The position numbers and the translations under genes are program-made. The notes below the pieces were generated by a model that saw only the letters and a list, made by a program, of their open reading frames with translations, was not told where the DNA came from and did no database searches. DNA of 64,000 bases from positions 1,249,501 through 1,313,500 of the forward strand of contig VWND01000007.1 in NCBI GenBank assembly GCA_009599575.1, read 5' to 3'. The stretch's first letter is position 1, and every line of letters begins with the position of its first letter. This stretch comes from Blumeriella jaapii. Lineage: Eukaryota; Ascomycota; Leotiomycetes; Helotiales; Drepanopezizaceae. Positions 12,112 through 22,924 of the stretch are shown here, piece after piece.

Positions 12112-12597
12112 TCAAAAAAAGGCTTTTATTTGGCCGTTTTCGATGTATTTAAAGCTAACGAAATTTTCCAAAATCCAAAGCATTTCAAAAATAATAGAAT
12201 AAAAGCATTTTTTTATTATTAAAAAGTTTTTATAAATAATAATACTTTTAACGTCGATTTTTATATTTCGTATAATTCCATCGAATTTAATCGTATTTTT
12301 ATTAACGGTAGTATAAATTATTCGCTTATCGATAATAATCGGGATATTACTGGTTTCGGCTGTTTTCTGGTTTATGCAATTGATTTCGGCTTTATTATCG
12401 AATAAAACGAGGGCGATCGTACTTTTTTTAAATATAGTTTTTATTTTTAACGCTTTTATAACTGTATAAAAGCAGTTTCGTCGTTTTGACTTTTGGGTTT
12501 TTATAACAAGGGCCAAAAGGCTGACTTTTTCCGAGGATTTTTTTTTATCGGCTAAATTAATTGCGGTGTTATAAATTTTTTCCTGGTTTTTTTCCAA
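12112..12597 (-). pseudogene. Element Y aspartic protease region
   Basis: A 161-residue open stretch whose middle reads A-L-V-L-F-D-N-K-A-E-I-N-C-I. This aligns with the retropepsin active-site pattern (hydrophobic, Asp, Ser/Thr, Gly, Ala, then E-I-N) found ahead of reverse transcriptase in Ty3/gypsy pol. The Gly of the active site is Lys here, so even this longest piece looks mutated. It sits between gag (12658 and above) and the reverse transcriptase (below 11720), the expected order. Confidence 0.65.
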
Positions 12598-12657
12598 TTC
12601 AAAATCGTTTTTTTTTCGAATAATTTCAACTTTTTCGTTTCGTTTTAATGCAAAAAT

Positions 12658-13588
12658 TTATTTGTTAATAATTTTATCGAATTTCTTTTTTGTGCTGAAT
12701 AAATCGCTGAATTTCAATTTAATTTTTTGTTTTATAATTCTTTTAATAGCTTCGTCGACGGCTTCGGAGCTAATATATTTATCGATCCATTTTTCGCTTC
12801 GCATTAATAATAGACGTTTAAAAGCTAATACTTTTTGAATAATTTGAACCGGGATATCGGTATCGATATCGTTTATATCGTCGATAATATTTTCTATTAT
12901 AAGCGTTTTTCTGATAATTTTATCGGTTTTTTTTCGAATTTCAAAATCTTTTTTTTTTTTAATTCTAACGTTCTTTTTCATATCAGTTAGTTTGGCGAAT
13001 AAAACAAAAGCATTTTGCTTCCTTGTGATTCGCTGGCTTAATTATACAACTATAATATCTGCAGATGCGATAATTATATTGGTAATATATATATTTGTTT
13101 TTTATCTATATATTTAAATTCCATTTACGCTTAAGATAAGGGTTTTCTTTTTAATTAATACGCTTTTTGGAATGTTTTCTCTTTTATTAATAAAAATCGT
13201 TTTCGCATTTTTCCTATTTTCTAAGCAGTCGTTCTATTCCGTGCCTCTTATTTTTAAGCGAATAATATTTAACTAGCTTTGATTTTCAACTTTATTAAAA
13301 AGGCCTATTTCTGCTTTCGTCGGTTCGAGGCAGATCGTTCCGTATTTATTAATATAGCAGATACTATTATTTATACAAAAATTAAATATTTTGTATTCTG
13401 AGCGAATATAAGATTTTTCGCAGTAAATTTTTTATTATTATAAAACCCACACTTAAGGCCACGAAATTTGTTTTAATAATTATTTTTACTATTTTAATAG
13501 CCGCGATTCTGGTTTCCGCGTTGGTTTTTTTTTCTTTTTTAATAATCGTTATTATAATTAATATTTCGCTGATTCTGATCGCTAGCAC
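12658..13588 (-). pseudogene. Element Y gag, downstream part
   Basis: Two Lys/Ile-rich open stretches (12981-12658 and 13588-13382) lie just upstream of the protease and end at the X1 insertion at 13594. With the stretch at 21912-21703 they form the interrupted gag of Y once X1 (13595-20935) is removed. Sequence is strongly AT-biased and no zinc knuckle can be recognised, so the assignment rests mostly on position. Confidence 0.5.
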
Positions 13589-13594
13589 GGGAAA

Positions 13595-14007
13595 TGTCAG
13601 GAACCAACATCACGTGTATAAGTCAGATAATCCGCCAAGACCCTCTGCCTTTTATCAACCCTCGAATAGCATTTTCTGCGGATAGGCCGTGGGGGCCGGA
13701 TAATACTATGGAGGCTGGAGATGATATTTAAGTAAAACATTTTATGGGAATGATTGCTAAGGAACCAGTTATTAGGGTTATATTAAAAAGGATTGAAAAA
13801 AGGTCGGGATGGGGGCTAGAGAGCATACTAAATGGGGTTCGCCTGGTTTTTTAGGAAATATTTTTTTCGAAGGCTCCACCCCTTCTTTTGTATTTATATA
13901 CGCTTTCTACTAGAGATGTAAAAGGTAGAGATCAGTCTGATTATTAACCCAATTTTGTTTGAGTTTTATTGTCTGAACTAGTGTTTCTCTGCTTTTCAAT
14001 TTTTATA
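13595..14007 (+). repeat. X1 5' LTR (413 bp)
   Basis: Starts TGTCAGGAACC and ends TTTTATA, the RIP-altered form of CCTTACA seen at the other LTR ends. It has the same length as the 3' LTR at 20523-20935. Differences from that copy are mostly C/T and G/A transitions. Confidence 0.93.
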
Positions 14008-14339
14008 TTTTGATTTTTTTATTTATCGGGACGGCAGTTCGATATTATTAAAACAACCTTTTATTATATTATTACATTTATATCGTTATTATCGATATTA
14101 TGGCTTTTCGCACTCGTAGAGAATAGATATTTCCGGCTACTTAAGGAGACTTAGCACTTTCGGCTGCTTAAGGAGACTCCGTACTATCGTTTTTCTTAAC
14201 GTTACCAGTTTCACTAAAAGCCGAAAACATTTTATTACCAGGGCGCGACGATTTTCCAACTTCTTTTATCGAAAAAATTACTGAAGGAGGCCACGCTTAA
14301 GGCGATTCGGAAAAATTCTTTACCGAGATCCTGATTTAT

Positions 14340-15338
14340 CTGGCTGATGAACGAATCCGCGCCGAACAAAAAAAAAACGATAAACGTAAAAAAGTAAAAA
14401 AAATACGAGCTAAAATGGAGCAGAAAAAAACTGAAAAAAAGATCTACGAAACAATTAAAAAATTCGAAGAAATCTTAAAACGCCGAAACGAATTCCGAAA
14501 GGAGGTTAAACAATTTCAACGAGAATTTGACGCTTTCGAAAATATCGAAAAAAAGGTTTTTATACCTTTTAATATCGCTCCAACTGAAAAAAGATAGAAA
14601 ATAATTTAAGCCGGCGATTATTATAAGGTATTTTCGGAGTATTACGATAATAATATTTATTGGAAACGATTTAGCATCTTTTTTAAGCATATTATACCTT
14701 TTATAGAAGATATAGCGAATTCGAGCCGAAGGGTATTAAAAATAAGAGATTTTTTAATATATCGAGGGAAAAATACTAAAAAAGCTTAATTTTTCATTCG
14801 GCGTGCAGAGCGAAGCTTTCGCCAGGATAAAGGGATAATATTTTATATCGATTAAAAGAAAATTAACGCCTGTGTTTTAGCTTTCGACGATAAAATGGAA
14901 AAAAAATGGACCGGATACGAACGACGTTTTACGAATATTCGAATTATATGGAACGATTTCAAAAAATGGATATTGGATTTTTTGATAGATGCGGAAAATC
15001 GAAAAATCGCGGCCTCGAATTTATACGATAAGGCGAAGCAAAAAGAATATAAATCAGTTGACGATTTCGTTGCTTATTTAGATAATTTCGAACAGCAGTT
15101 GCAAATAACAGACGATGCGACTAAAAAAAGAATATTTTTCGCAAAACTCCGATTTATTTTTCGAAAAGAAATTATTAAACGAAGCAATATTGCAGCTATA
15201 AGCTCGTACGAAAAATTGGTATTAATCGCTCGTCGTATCGAAAATGCTAATAAAATTATCAGCGACGAAACGAAAAATAATAGACGACGAGACGAGCGCA
15301 AAGAAAAAAAGAAAGAAAAAACTTATATTTACGATTAA
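14340..15338 (+). pseudogene. X1 gag (capsid region)
   Basis: A basic coiled-coil N-terminal segment (about 14346-14595, heptad-like K/E/R-rich sequence) is followed by a capsid-like segment at 14895-15338 with W-T-G-Y-E-R-R-F, F-K-K-W-I-L-D-F-L and a D-F-V-A-Y-L-D-N-F-E-Q-Q-L motif, as in the retrotransposon gag family. The two segments are in different frames and separated by stops near 14596 and 14788. The matching gag in X2 lies at 30868-31865 minus. Confidence 0.8.
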
Positions 15339-15479
15339 AATCCAAGGGCTAAAACAGATATATACCGTTTTCGATTCGAGAATACGTTATAAAAAAAAAA
15401 ACGAAAGCGAGAAAACGATAATTCTAACAAAATCTTTTAGAATCTTAGAATTTTTAACGATTTTTTTTACTTTTCGAAA

Positions 15480-15590
15480 TGCAGTCGCTGCCAAAAGAAA
15501 GGGTATCGCATGGCCAATTGTCCAGAAGTCGAATGTTATAAATGTAATAAAAAAGGATATATAGTTCCAAACTGCTCCGAAGCTAATAAA
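15480..15590 (+). pseudogene. X1 gag double zinc knuckle
   Basis: Two C-x2-C-x4-[H]-x4-C nucleocapsid motifs in tandem. In X1 the first has Cys codons at 15480, 15489 and 15519, but the His position (15504) is TAT, Tyr. The second also has Tyr for His. In X2 the first knuckle still has CAT (His) there but has lost the first Cys (TAC). The two copies together show an ancestral CCHC motif and C-to-T or G-to-A damage in each. Confidence 0.8.
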
Positions 15591-15639
15591 TCTAAGAATT
15601 CGGGAAAAGCTTTCGTTCGATTTTAATTTCGTCGCTGCT

Positions 15640-15780
15640 AACAAAATCGAGCGAAAAAAAAAAGCAAAAAATAATAATTTCAATCGAAATTAAAGGAGCT
15701 AAGGGCGAAATTCGTACGAAACGAGCTTTTATCGATTGCGGCGCGGAGAAAAACTACGTAATTTAAAAGTTATCAGTTGA
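15640..15780 (+). pseudogene. X1 aspartic protease active-site region
   Basis: Reads A-F-I-D-C-G-A-E-K-N-Y-V-I, the retropepsin D-[S/T/C]-G-A active site followed by the usual N-x-[IV] segment. It lies between the zinc knuckles and reverse transcriptase, the expected gag-pol order. A stop directly follows where a Gln codon is expected. Confidence 0.7.
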
Positions 15781-16273
15781 ATATGAATGAAAATTAATTT
15801 AAAAACGTATTAACTTATTTACGGTTGAGGAAAGAGAAGTAACCATTTACGGCACGCATACGCAATTTATTCGCGCTATTAATAATTATGGAATAACTAA
15901 AAAAATACAGAGCGATTTTGTGGTTTGCGATATAAATATTCCAGGGGTTTTACTTATTTTAAGGTTCTTTTGGTTGCGAGATATCGATCCTGCTATAAGC
16001 TTTCGAACTAAATCGTAGCGATATTCAGTCGAACGCTTATAATTTAATTTCGTTATAGTTAAACGTTTTAAAAAGGAATCCAAGAGAAAGCAAGCGTTTT
16101 GTATCGTTTTAAAAAAAGCTACTGAAAAACAGCATTAATTACTTTCCAAATACGACGATTACGCCGATGTATTCGACGATACCGCCGCGGTTATTCTAGC
16201 TTTTTATCATTTTATAAAGCATCGAATAAATCTCGCGGAGAGGAAGAATCCTTTTTGGAAACTAGTTTACCTT

Positions 16274-16920
16274 TTGTCGAAATCTGAATTTACCGAATTA
16301 CGCGAATATTTCGATTCGAGCTTAGAAAAAGGCTGGATAAAAAGGTTTATTAGCCCTGCCGGCGCATCGATAATGTTTATACCGAAAAAAGACGGAAGTT
16401 TACGATTATGCGTCGATTATAGGGGTTTAAACGCAGTTACGGTTAAGAATCGAACTTTTTTATCTTTTATAAGCGAAACTTTGGATCGTTTAAAAAAAGC
16501 TAAAATATTTATTAAGCTAGATTTTATTTGGGCGTATTACCGCTTTCGAATAAAAGAGGGAAATAAATAAAAGACTGCGTTTCGCATTCGTTACGAATAC
16601 TTCGAATACTGCGTATTATCCTTCGGCTTTTCGAACGCACCAATAACTTTCCAAGCGTATATTAATCAAGTTTTAGTCGGTTTAATAAATATTACGTGTA
16701 TAATTTATTTCGACGATATTTTAATATTTTTCGAAAACTCCGACGATTATATAAACGCGGTAAAAAAAGTTTTCGAAAAACTTCGTATTAACAAATTTTA
16801 CGGAAATTTAAAAAAATGTGCTTTCGATACGAATACGATTAAGTTTTTAAGTTTTATTGTTATTTTTACGGGAATTAAGATGGACTTAGGAAAAGTAAAT
16901 AGTATTCGGAAATGGCCATT
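16274..16920 (+). pseudogene. X1 reverse transcriptase
   Basis: Contains, in order, P-K-K-D-G-S-L-R-L-C-V-D-Y-R-G-L-N (about 16382-16430), F-I-K-L-D (first catalytic Asp, near 16520), L-S-F-G-F-S-N-A-P (near 16625) and the catalytic Y-F-D-D-I-L-I-F box (near 16709). A TAA at 16568 replaces a Gln codon. The match to Ty3/gypsy reverse transcriptase is clear over more than 200 residues. Confidence 0.9.
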
Positions 16921-17099
16921 TTTTATTACGTGGCGAGATATTTAAATATTTTTGGGTTTTACTAATTTTTACAAACGTTTTATTAAGAACTACGCTAAGT
17001 TTTGCCGATTTATTACAGATTTTTTAAAAGAAATGCAACGAAGGAAAATGTCGGGCTTTTTTCGTTTTTTATTCGAAGCGAAGCTCGCTTTTTTATTTT

Positions 17100-17800
17100 T
17101 AAAAGAAAAGTTTTGCTAAGCATCGATTTTACGCTATTTTGATTTTCGATTGAAAATCCAAATCGAAACAAACGCTTCGAAATTCGTTATAGGCGGAATA
17201 TTATTTTAATTGTTCGGAGAAGGTGCGGAGGTACGTTGGCATTTTATCGTATATTATTCGAAAAAGCTTTTTTTTATAAAACAAAGATACGAGGTTTACG
17301 ACGCTAAGCTAATAGCTATAGTTTACGCTTTTAAATAATGGAGCCAATATTTACGTGGCGTTTTCGACGTTATTATTATGCGTATAAATTATTATAATCT
17401 GAAATACTTTTTTACGAAAAAACGTTTAAACGGACGTTAAGCGAGGTGGGCCGACGAATTAGCTGAATACGATTTTGCAATCGAATATAAAACAGGAGTT
17501 TTTAATCCGGCGGATGGTTTTTTTCGCCGGCCAGATTTAAAAAAAGATTTAGAAAAAGATGACGAGCAGCTGCTTACGTTGTATCGTAAGCTAAAATTAG
17601 TTTATTTAAGAAATTTTAAAATGTTTTTCGCAGTAGAAATACGCTTAAAGTCGAGGCATAGACCATTTCGCGCCGATAAGTATTCGGAGCTTTTGTTAAC
17701 GGGATCAAAAGGTAGAAAATAAGCGGAAAGAAACCAAATAAAAAGCTTTTTCGCCGGATTATTTTTTGCTAGTGTTATTAGTTGCAAATAATATATACCA
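17100..17800 (+). pseudogene. X1 RNase H and connection region
   Basis: Reads as a Ty3/gypsy RNase H: an I-x-T-N-A-S-K-F-V-I-G-G segment (the first catalytic Asp is Asn), Y-S-K-K-L, Y-E-V-Y-D-A-K-L-I-A-I-V-Y-A-F-K, then R-I-N-Y-Y-N-L-K-Y-F and R-x-A-R-W-A-D-E-L, and a connection segment with F-N-P-A-D-G-F-F-R-R-P-D. Stops replace Gln codons in four places. Confidence 0.85.
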
Positions 17801-17949
17801 CGGAGCGTAGCCGCTGTATTGCTATAATCCGAAACGGCTAATAACGAGCTAGCAGAACCGATTTATAAAATTATTTTTGAATTGCAAAGATTTGATTTTT
17901 TTATATTATAAAAAACGTACGAATCGGCTTCGCAAAACAGTCGAGCCGG

Positions 17950-18920
17950 ATTCGAGAAATATTGGCGTATAAGCTAAAATAGATTACTACGTTATAAAAG
18001 ACGTGCGTATATTTCGAATAAAAGCGCTATTAAAAGCGAAATATTAAAAATTAATTACGACGATCCGATCGCCGGCTATTAAAGTTTTCGGCGAATGCTA
18101 GAATTGGTCGAAAAAAAGTATTTCTGGCCTGGCTTACGAAGCGACGTAAAGCGTTACGTTAATACGTATGGAAAATGTTAAAGAAGCAAGCCTAAAAAGT
18201 ACCGACCTTATGGCGAGTTAGCTTTTTTTTCGACTTCTACGAAACTTTGGAAAAAGATAATTATGAATTTTATTACGGGTTTATTTTTTAGCAAAAAACG
18301 AAGTCGTATTTACGATTTTATATTCGTTATAATAAACCGATATACGAAGCTGTCGAGATATATACCGATACAAAAAACGATTTTAGCCCTAGATTTGGCT
18401 GAAATATTTATACAATACGTTTACAAAGATTTTGGCTGCTTTAAAGGAATTATTATAAATAAAAGGTTAGTTTTTATTAATAAATTCTGGTTTTTAATAA
18501 TATTTTATTTACAAATACGACGTCGATTAAGCACCGTTTTTTATTTTCAGACCGATGGCCAAACGGAACGTTAAAATTAAGTTTTAGAATTTTACTTTCG
18601 CACGTACTACGATTATCGATAAGACGATTAGGCTACGAAGTTTGTTTTAGCCGAGTTTACGTATAATAATTCGATATACGCCTTTACGGGTTTTATTTTC
18701 TTTCGCATACTATACGGTTTTCATCTAGAACTTAGCAGCAACGTCGAGAGCGACGTCGTAAAAAAAGGGGTACCGTCAGCGGAAAAACGAGTTAGAATAT
18801 TGCAAAAAAAAAAAAAAGTATTTAATAAAAAGCTAAAAGAAGTTAACGCGAATTACAAAAGGTTTTACGATGTTAAACACAAAAAGACTAGATTTCAAAT
18901 AGGCGACAAAATACTATTAT
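17950..18920 (+). pseudogene. X1 integrase
   Basis: A zinc-binding-type N-terminal segment (Y-F-W-P-G-L-R-S-D-V-K-R-Y-V near 18120) is followed by the catalytic core, M-N-F-I-T-G-L at 18263 and Q-T-D-G-Q-T-E-R near 18555. Both expected catalytic Asp codons read AAT (18266 and 18458), Asn. X2 also has Asn at both places, so these changes are either two RIP hits per copy or older than the split. A stop follows T-E-R. Confidence 0.85.
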
Positions 18921-19189
18921 CGATTAAAAACCTTCGATAGCTGCGATTTTTTCGAAAGCTTTCAGATAAATATCTAAGGTTTTTTAAAATTAAGCGAGTT
19001 ATATACGAGCACGGCCAAGCTTATCAATTCGAGCTTTTTTTTTAATATCGTATTTACGATACTTTTTACGTTTTTTTATTAGAACTTTGGCAGAATCGGA
19101 ACGATACCGAGCCGAAAAATAATATAATAAAATTTTAAAAATCCGAAAAATACGAAGTTAAATTAATATAAGCTTATAAAAATATAAAA

Positions 19190-19310
19190 AAGGGCCGATA
19201 TTATTTGGTGCGATGAAAGGGTTATTTACCAAGCGAAGACTCTTGGAAGCCAGAAAACTATTTTACGAACGCAAAAAAGGTTATAAAAAAATATTTAAAA
19301 AATACGACAG
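19190..19310 (+). pseudogene. X1 integrase C-terminal chromodomain
   Basis: Reads Y-Y-L-V-R, a TGA at 19214-19216 in place of the aromatic-cage Trp, then K-G-Y-L-P-S-E-D-S-W-K-P-E-N-Y-F. This is the chromodomain signature (Y-L-V-K-W-K-G-Y...W-E-P-x-x-N) that chromoviruses carry at the end of integrase and use to target marked chromatin. The TGA is a TGG-to-TGA change. Confidence 0.85.
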
Positions 19311-19488
19311 ATAATAGCAACGGAGCAGTAACGAATGCGCGCCGCAAAAGCAAAGAAAAAAAAATAAAAACATTTAGAAAACTTTAAAATCGCCGCTAAG
19401 CCAATTTATTTTTATTATTATTTTTTTTTTTATTATTATCGCTATTTTTTTAGATTCAAAAGCAGCGGCAGGCTAAAAGAAATTAGTA

Positions 19489-20052
19489 TTAAACGAATTC
19501 GCAAAATATTCGATTCACTTTAATTAAAGCTTCTACGATAGCCGTAATCGAATTTTGAATTGCAGCTACGATATGCTCGTAGAAATTCAGAATTTGATTT
19601 AATTAGTCAGAATAGATTCGAGCGACGTTTTCGAAACGTCGAAGGATACGTTTTATATTAGCGTCGTTAAATAAAAAAGCCGGCGCAGCCAAAGCTTTTA
19701 AAACAGCAGCAGCCGCCAAACCGGCAAAAACGAGCGCAGCAGCAACAGCGGCAATTCGAGCCGCGGCGCGATTCGCACGACCTCCGACTATTATAAAAGC
19801 CGAAGCGTTATCTTTTTTTAAACGATTTATATAAACGTCGTAAATAATAAAATCGACAAAAGTTTTAGCAAAAGCTTTGGTTTCGGCAGCAAAAGAAAAA
19901 GAAGCGGCAGCGGCGGTAATAGCATCGAAACGATTTATAAAATCGTTAAGATCCGCGAAAAGGATTTGCGCCTCGGTAACGCGTGCGACAGAAACTTATA
20001 GCTAATTAAAAGCGAATTCGAATAAAAGTTTAAAGGATTTATAAAAAGACAT
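19489..20052 (-). pseudogene. Antisense open frame of X1, Ala-rich, unknown function
   Basis: A minus-strand frame of 188 codons runs from ATG at 20052 to TAA at 19489, between the chromodomain and the 3' LTR. It is interrupted only by in-frame TAG/TAA at codons where CAG/CAA would be expected. The product is Ala-rich in its middle, with conserved F-x-D-F-I-I-Y-D and N-R-L-K-K stretches. X2 carries the same frame at exactly the same length (26153-26716 plus) with stops at the same kinds of codon. Shared frame and length without indels suggest a real ancestral gene. I do not recognise a domain. Confidence 0.55.
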
Positions 20053-20504
20053 TGAGTGTGCGAAGCTTTGCAACGGTTGCATTTTACGCTGGGAAGTTCG
20101 AAAACGCAAAAGGGCAAGAAGTCCGCTGTGATGCTTTCGCGTAAGATTAGGCGGGCGCACCGAAGGCAAATAAAAATCAAAGGCATTTTAAAAATTCGCG
20201 GCGAACGCGGCGAGAAGCAGTTGATTAAAATAGAAAAAAGCTGATAAGAAAATAAAAATAAAAAAGAAAAAAAAGAAATTGAACAGGAAAATGGCGGCTA
20301 TTTTAAGGAAAAAGGCTTTTTTAACGAAGATACGAGTGCTACCGAAAACAAAAAAAACAGAACAGCAGAACAGTTATAATTCACGACCAAAAGCGAAAGA
20401 AACAGCTATAATTTACGACCGAAAGCGGAAGAAACCGTACGTTATTTCGAAGGCGTAACGCACGTTATACGCATAAAGAAATCAGTCGCCTTTGGGAACC
20501 AAAG

Positions 20505-20522
20505 GCCTAGAAGGGAGGGTAA
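20505..20522 (+). other. X1 polypurine tract
   Basis: AGAAGGGAGGGTAA directly precedes the TG of the 3' LTR, the position of the plus-strand primer in LTR retrotransposons. X2 has a matching purine tract next to its 3' LTR (complement of 25683-25700). Confidence 0.75.
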
Positions 20523-20935
20523 TGTCAGGAATTAATATCACGTGTATAAGTCAGGTGATTCGCCAAGATCTTTTGCTTTTTACCAACTTTCGAATAGCAT
20601 TTTCTGCGGATAGGCCGTAAGGGCCGGATAGTATTATAAGGGCTGGAGATAACATTTAGGTAAAACATTTTATAGAAGTAATTGTTAAGAAACCAGTTAT
20701 TAAGGTTATATTGAGAAGGATTAAGAAAAGGTCGGGATGGGGGCTGGAAAGCATATTAAATGGGGTTCGTTTGGTTTCTTGGGAAATACTTTTTTCGAGG
20801 GCTCCACCCCTCCTTTTGTATTTATACACGCTTTTTATTAGAGATGTAGAAGGTAGAGATCAGTCTGACTATCAACCCAATTTTGTTTGAGTTCTATTGT
20901 CTGAACTAGTGTTTCCCTGCCTTTCAATCCTTACA
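20523..20935 (+). repeat. X1 3' LTR (413 bp)
   Basis: Starts TGTCAGGAATT and ends CCTTACA. It is less AT-shifted than the 5' LTR. It is followed directly by the GGAAA target duplication. Confidence 0.93.
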
Positions 20936-20940
20936 GGAAA

Positions 20941-22643
20941 ATTGCCACTGGGCAGCCATTATTTTTACGATGGCTTAGCGAAATTAATCGCTTCGCGCAT
21001 TTTAAAAAAAGTAGTTATTATAAAAGCTATTTTAATCGTTTTTATTATTCGAATTAACGTAAAAGAGTTTTTTCTGCTGCTGTATAAAATCTTCGATTTT
21101 GCTTTAAAGTTTTTGAATTTTAATATCGGTAAATTTTAATACGAGAATTTCGATATTTTTATTAAGCTTTTCTAAGCCAATAGGTTTTGCAGAACGATTA
21201 AACGGTATAATAACTAATTATTTTTTAGCGATTTCGGTAATTTTTAATAGCTGGGCATATTCCTGTATTAAAGCTTTCACGTTTTTTTTATAAATAAAAG
21301 AAGGAGATTTTTTTTAATTTATAATTTTAATAGTGCGTTCGCTTTGGTTTTATTTAAAAACGAATTCTATAAATTTAGCATATTGATCGAAGGTTTCAGA
21401 GTTTTGTTTATTAATTTTAAAATGCTTAATAGTCTTGTTGCGAATGCTAATTGAAAGGCCAAGTAAAAACAATCTTTTTTGCTTAATTTCGCTTAAAACT
21501 TTTTTATTAACGAAAACGTTAGAAACTTTCGTATAAATACGATAATAAGCTTTAAGTTTTTTGGCTTGGCGAATTGTTATAACAAATTGTTTAAGAAAAG
21601 CGATGGTATCGCGAATTTGCTAGCGATTATGGTTTCGGAATTCCGATTTCAAAGTTTTAATTAATTTGCGCCAATTTCGAGCCTTAATAGCTTTTTATTT
21701 ATTTATCGATTTAATAATATTTTTGATGGTCGGGTTATAATAGCGAGAGAATTTATCGAATATTTCAGTTTTAAAAACACCGAAATTCTTACAGGTTTCT
21801 TTATATTTTTCGATAAAATCGGTAATATTAGCGCTATTAAATAAGGTGCACCAGGGGAGCCAGGGAGGGGCATGCGGCCTCGCATAAGAAAACGAAGAGC
21901 GTCGTTGTCCATAGTGTTAATAAAAGTATTGGTTGGGTTTGAATTAGATAAATAAGTATTTTCTGAAGTTGCAGGTTGTGAATTTTTAATATGAAAGGAA
22001 TCGTTTTTAATAAAGGAGCTATTAAAAAGGTTTTTGTGTTTTTTAAAAAAATTAAATAAAATAAAATTGCGTTTAGATATTTGGATAATATATTGAAAAA
22101 CTTGTTTTTTGGTAGGTTAATTGAATTAATATAATATTGTTATATAATCCACGGTTTCGATATTCCGTGGCTCAGGCTAATGCATATACAGCTATTTTTT
22201 TACTATTTTTAATAAAAAGCCGCAAATTGTAATTGCTATAATTATAAAGCGTAAAATCAGAAGGTTGAGTTTTCGCCAGGCGTTTGATCAAAAAAGATTT
22301 AGTTCAAAAGGGCCGAGCGCAGCGGTCGAAGCGTACGAACCAATATTCGACTTATTATTTTTAAACAAAAGAGCGATTTTCGAGCTTTGAACTTCGCACG
22401 GTTCAAAATTGCCTGACCGTAATTTCAAACGTTTCTAAGATATATTGCACTTTTGTAATTTAATAATTGTGCGCAAAATAAGGAAAGCTATTAAAAGTTT
22501 TTTATATAATGCAGCTGCGAATAATATTATATAAAAGGTTTTTTAAGCCGTAGTAGCGAAATATCGAAATCGATCTTGATTGCGAATTTTGAAAAACGCA
22601 TCGGCGAATATATAAAAACGAAACACCGAAGTTTGAATTCTTA
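20941..22643 (-). pseudogene. Element Y leader and N-terminal gag
   Basis: Minus strand, between the Y primer site and the X1 insertion. A short stretch at 21912-21703 begins with Met and reads D-A-L-R-F-L-M-R-G-R-M-P-L-P-G-S-P-G-A-P-Y, a conserved gag start in this Ty3/gypsy lineage. Its GC-rich codons stand out from the AT-rich surroundings. The 730 bases between it and the primer site would be the untranslated leader. The remainder (21700-20941) reads as interrupted gag that continues at 13594 once X1 is removed. Confidence 0.65.
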
Positions 22644-22655
22644 CGTAGGTCACCA
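22644..22655 (-). other. Element Y primer binding site
   Basis: Minus strand TGGTGACCTACG, two bases inside the LTR end. A sequence starting TGG next to the 5' LTR, complementary to a tRNA 3' end in CCA, is the usual minus-strand primer site. It shows that the LTR at 22658-22924 is the 5' LTR of a minus-strand element. The tRNA species is not identified. Confidence 0.75.
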
Positions 22656-22657
22656 AA

Positions 22658-22924
22658 TGTAAAAGTAGGTAGGAAAACCAGACTGATACGGCCATATATC
22701 GGTGGGTAAAATAATTTAAAGAATCCTTAAAAGAAATTGAAGAAAGGAAAAAAAGAATAAATGAAGGTATGAATTAAACTGCGTGCCTATAGTATTATCT
22801 AAGGGGGTGTTTTGTTTTTATATTTATTGAAGATAGTCAGTAGCAGGGGGTCTCGGAGGGGTCCATGCCTCGACCATAGCTAAAACTACCAACTCCCATT
22901 AATACAAGGTATCACCGTTTTACA
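22658..22924 (-). repeat. Element Y 5' LTR (267 bp)
   Basis: Bounded by the inverted ends TGTAAAA and TTTTACA. Matches the interrupted LTR at 2164-4542 across its whole length apart from the insert. The outer flank GTGT (22925-22928) pairs with ATGT (2160-2163) at the other LTR as a 4-bp target duplication with one G/A change. Confidence 0.88.

Larger units (their letters stand above)
13595..20935 (+). mobile_element. Full-length chromovirus X1 (Ty3/gypsy LTR retrotransposon)
   Basis: A 7341-bp element with two 413-bp LTRs, gag, protease, reverse transcriptase, RNase H, integrase and a C-terminal chromodomain, all on the plus strand. Flanking 5-bp target duplications are perfect: GGAAA at 13590-13594 and GGAAA at 20936-20940. 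It interrupts gag of element Y. A polypurine tract lies directly ahead of the 3' LTR and an antisense frame lies between pol and that LTR. Frames contain many stops at former CAA, CAG and TGG codons, so the copy is dead. The chromodomain places it in the chromovirus branch. A sister copy, X2, lies at 25270-32609. Confidence 0.95.

Noticed and set aside
14008..14040. Primer binding site of X1
   Set aside because: The sequence after the 5' LTR is C-to-T altered and no clear TGG-starting tRNA complement can be read in either X1 or X2. The priming mode stays open.
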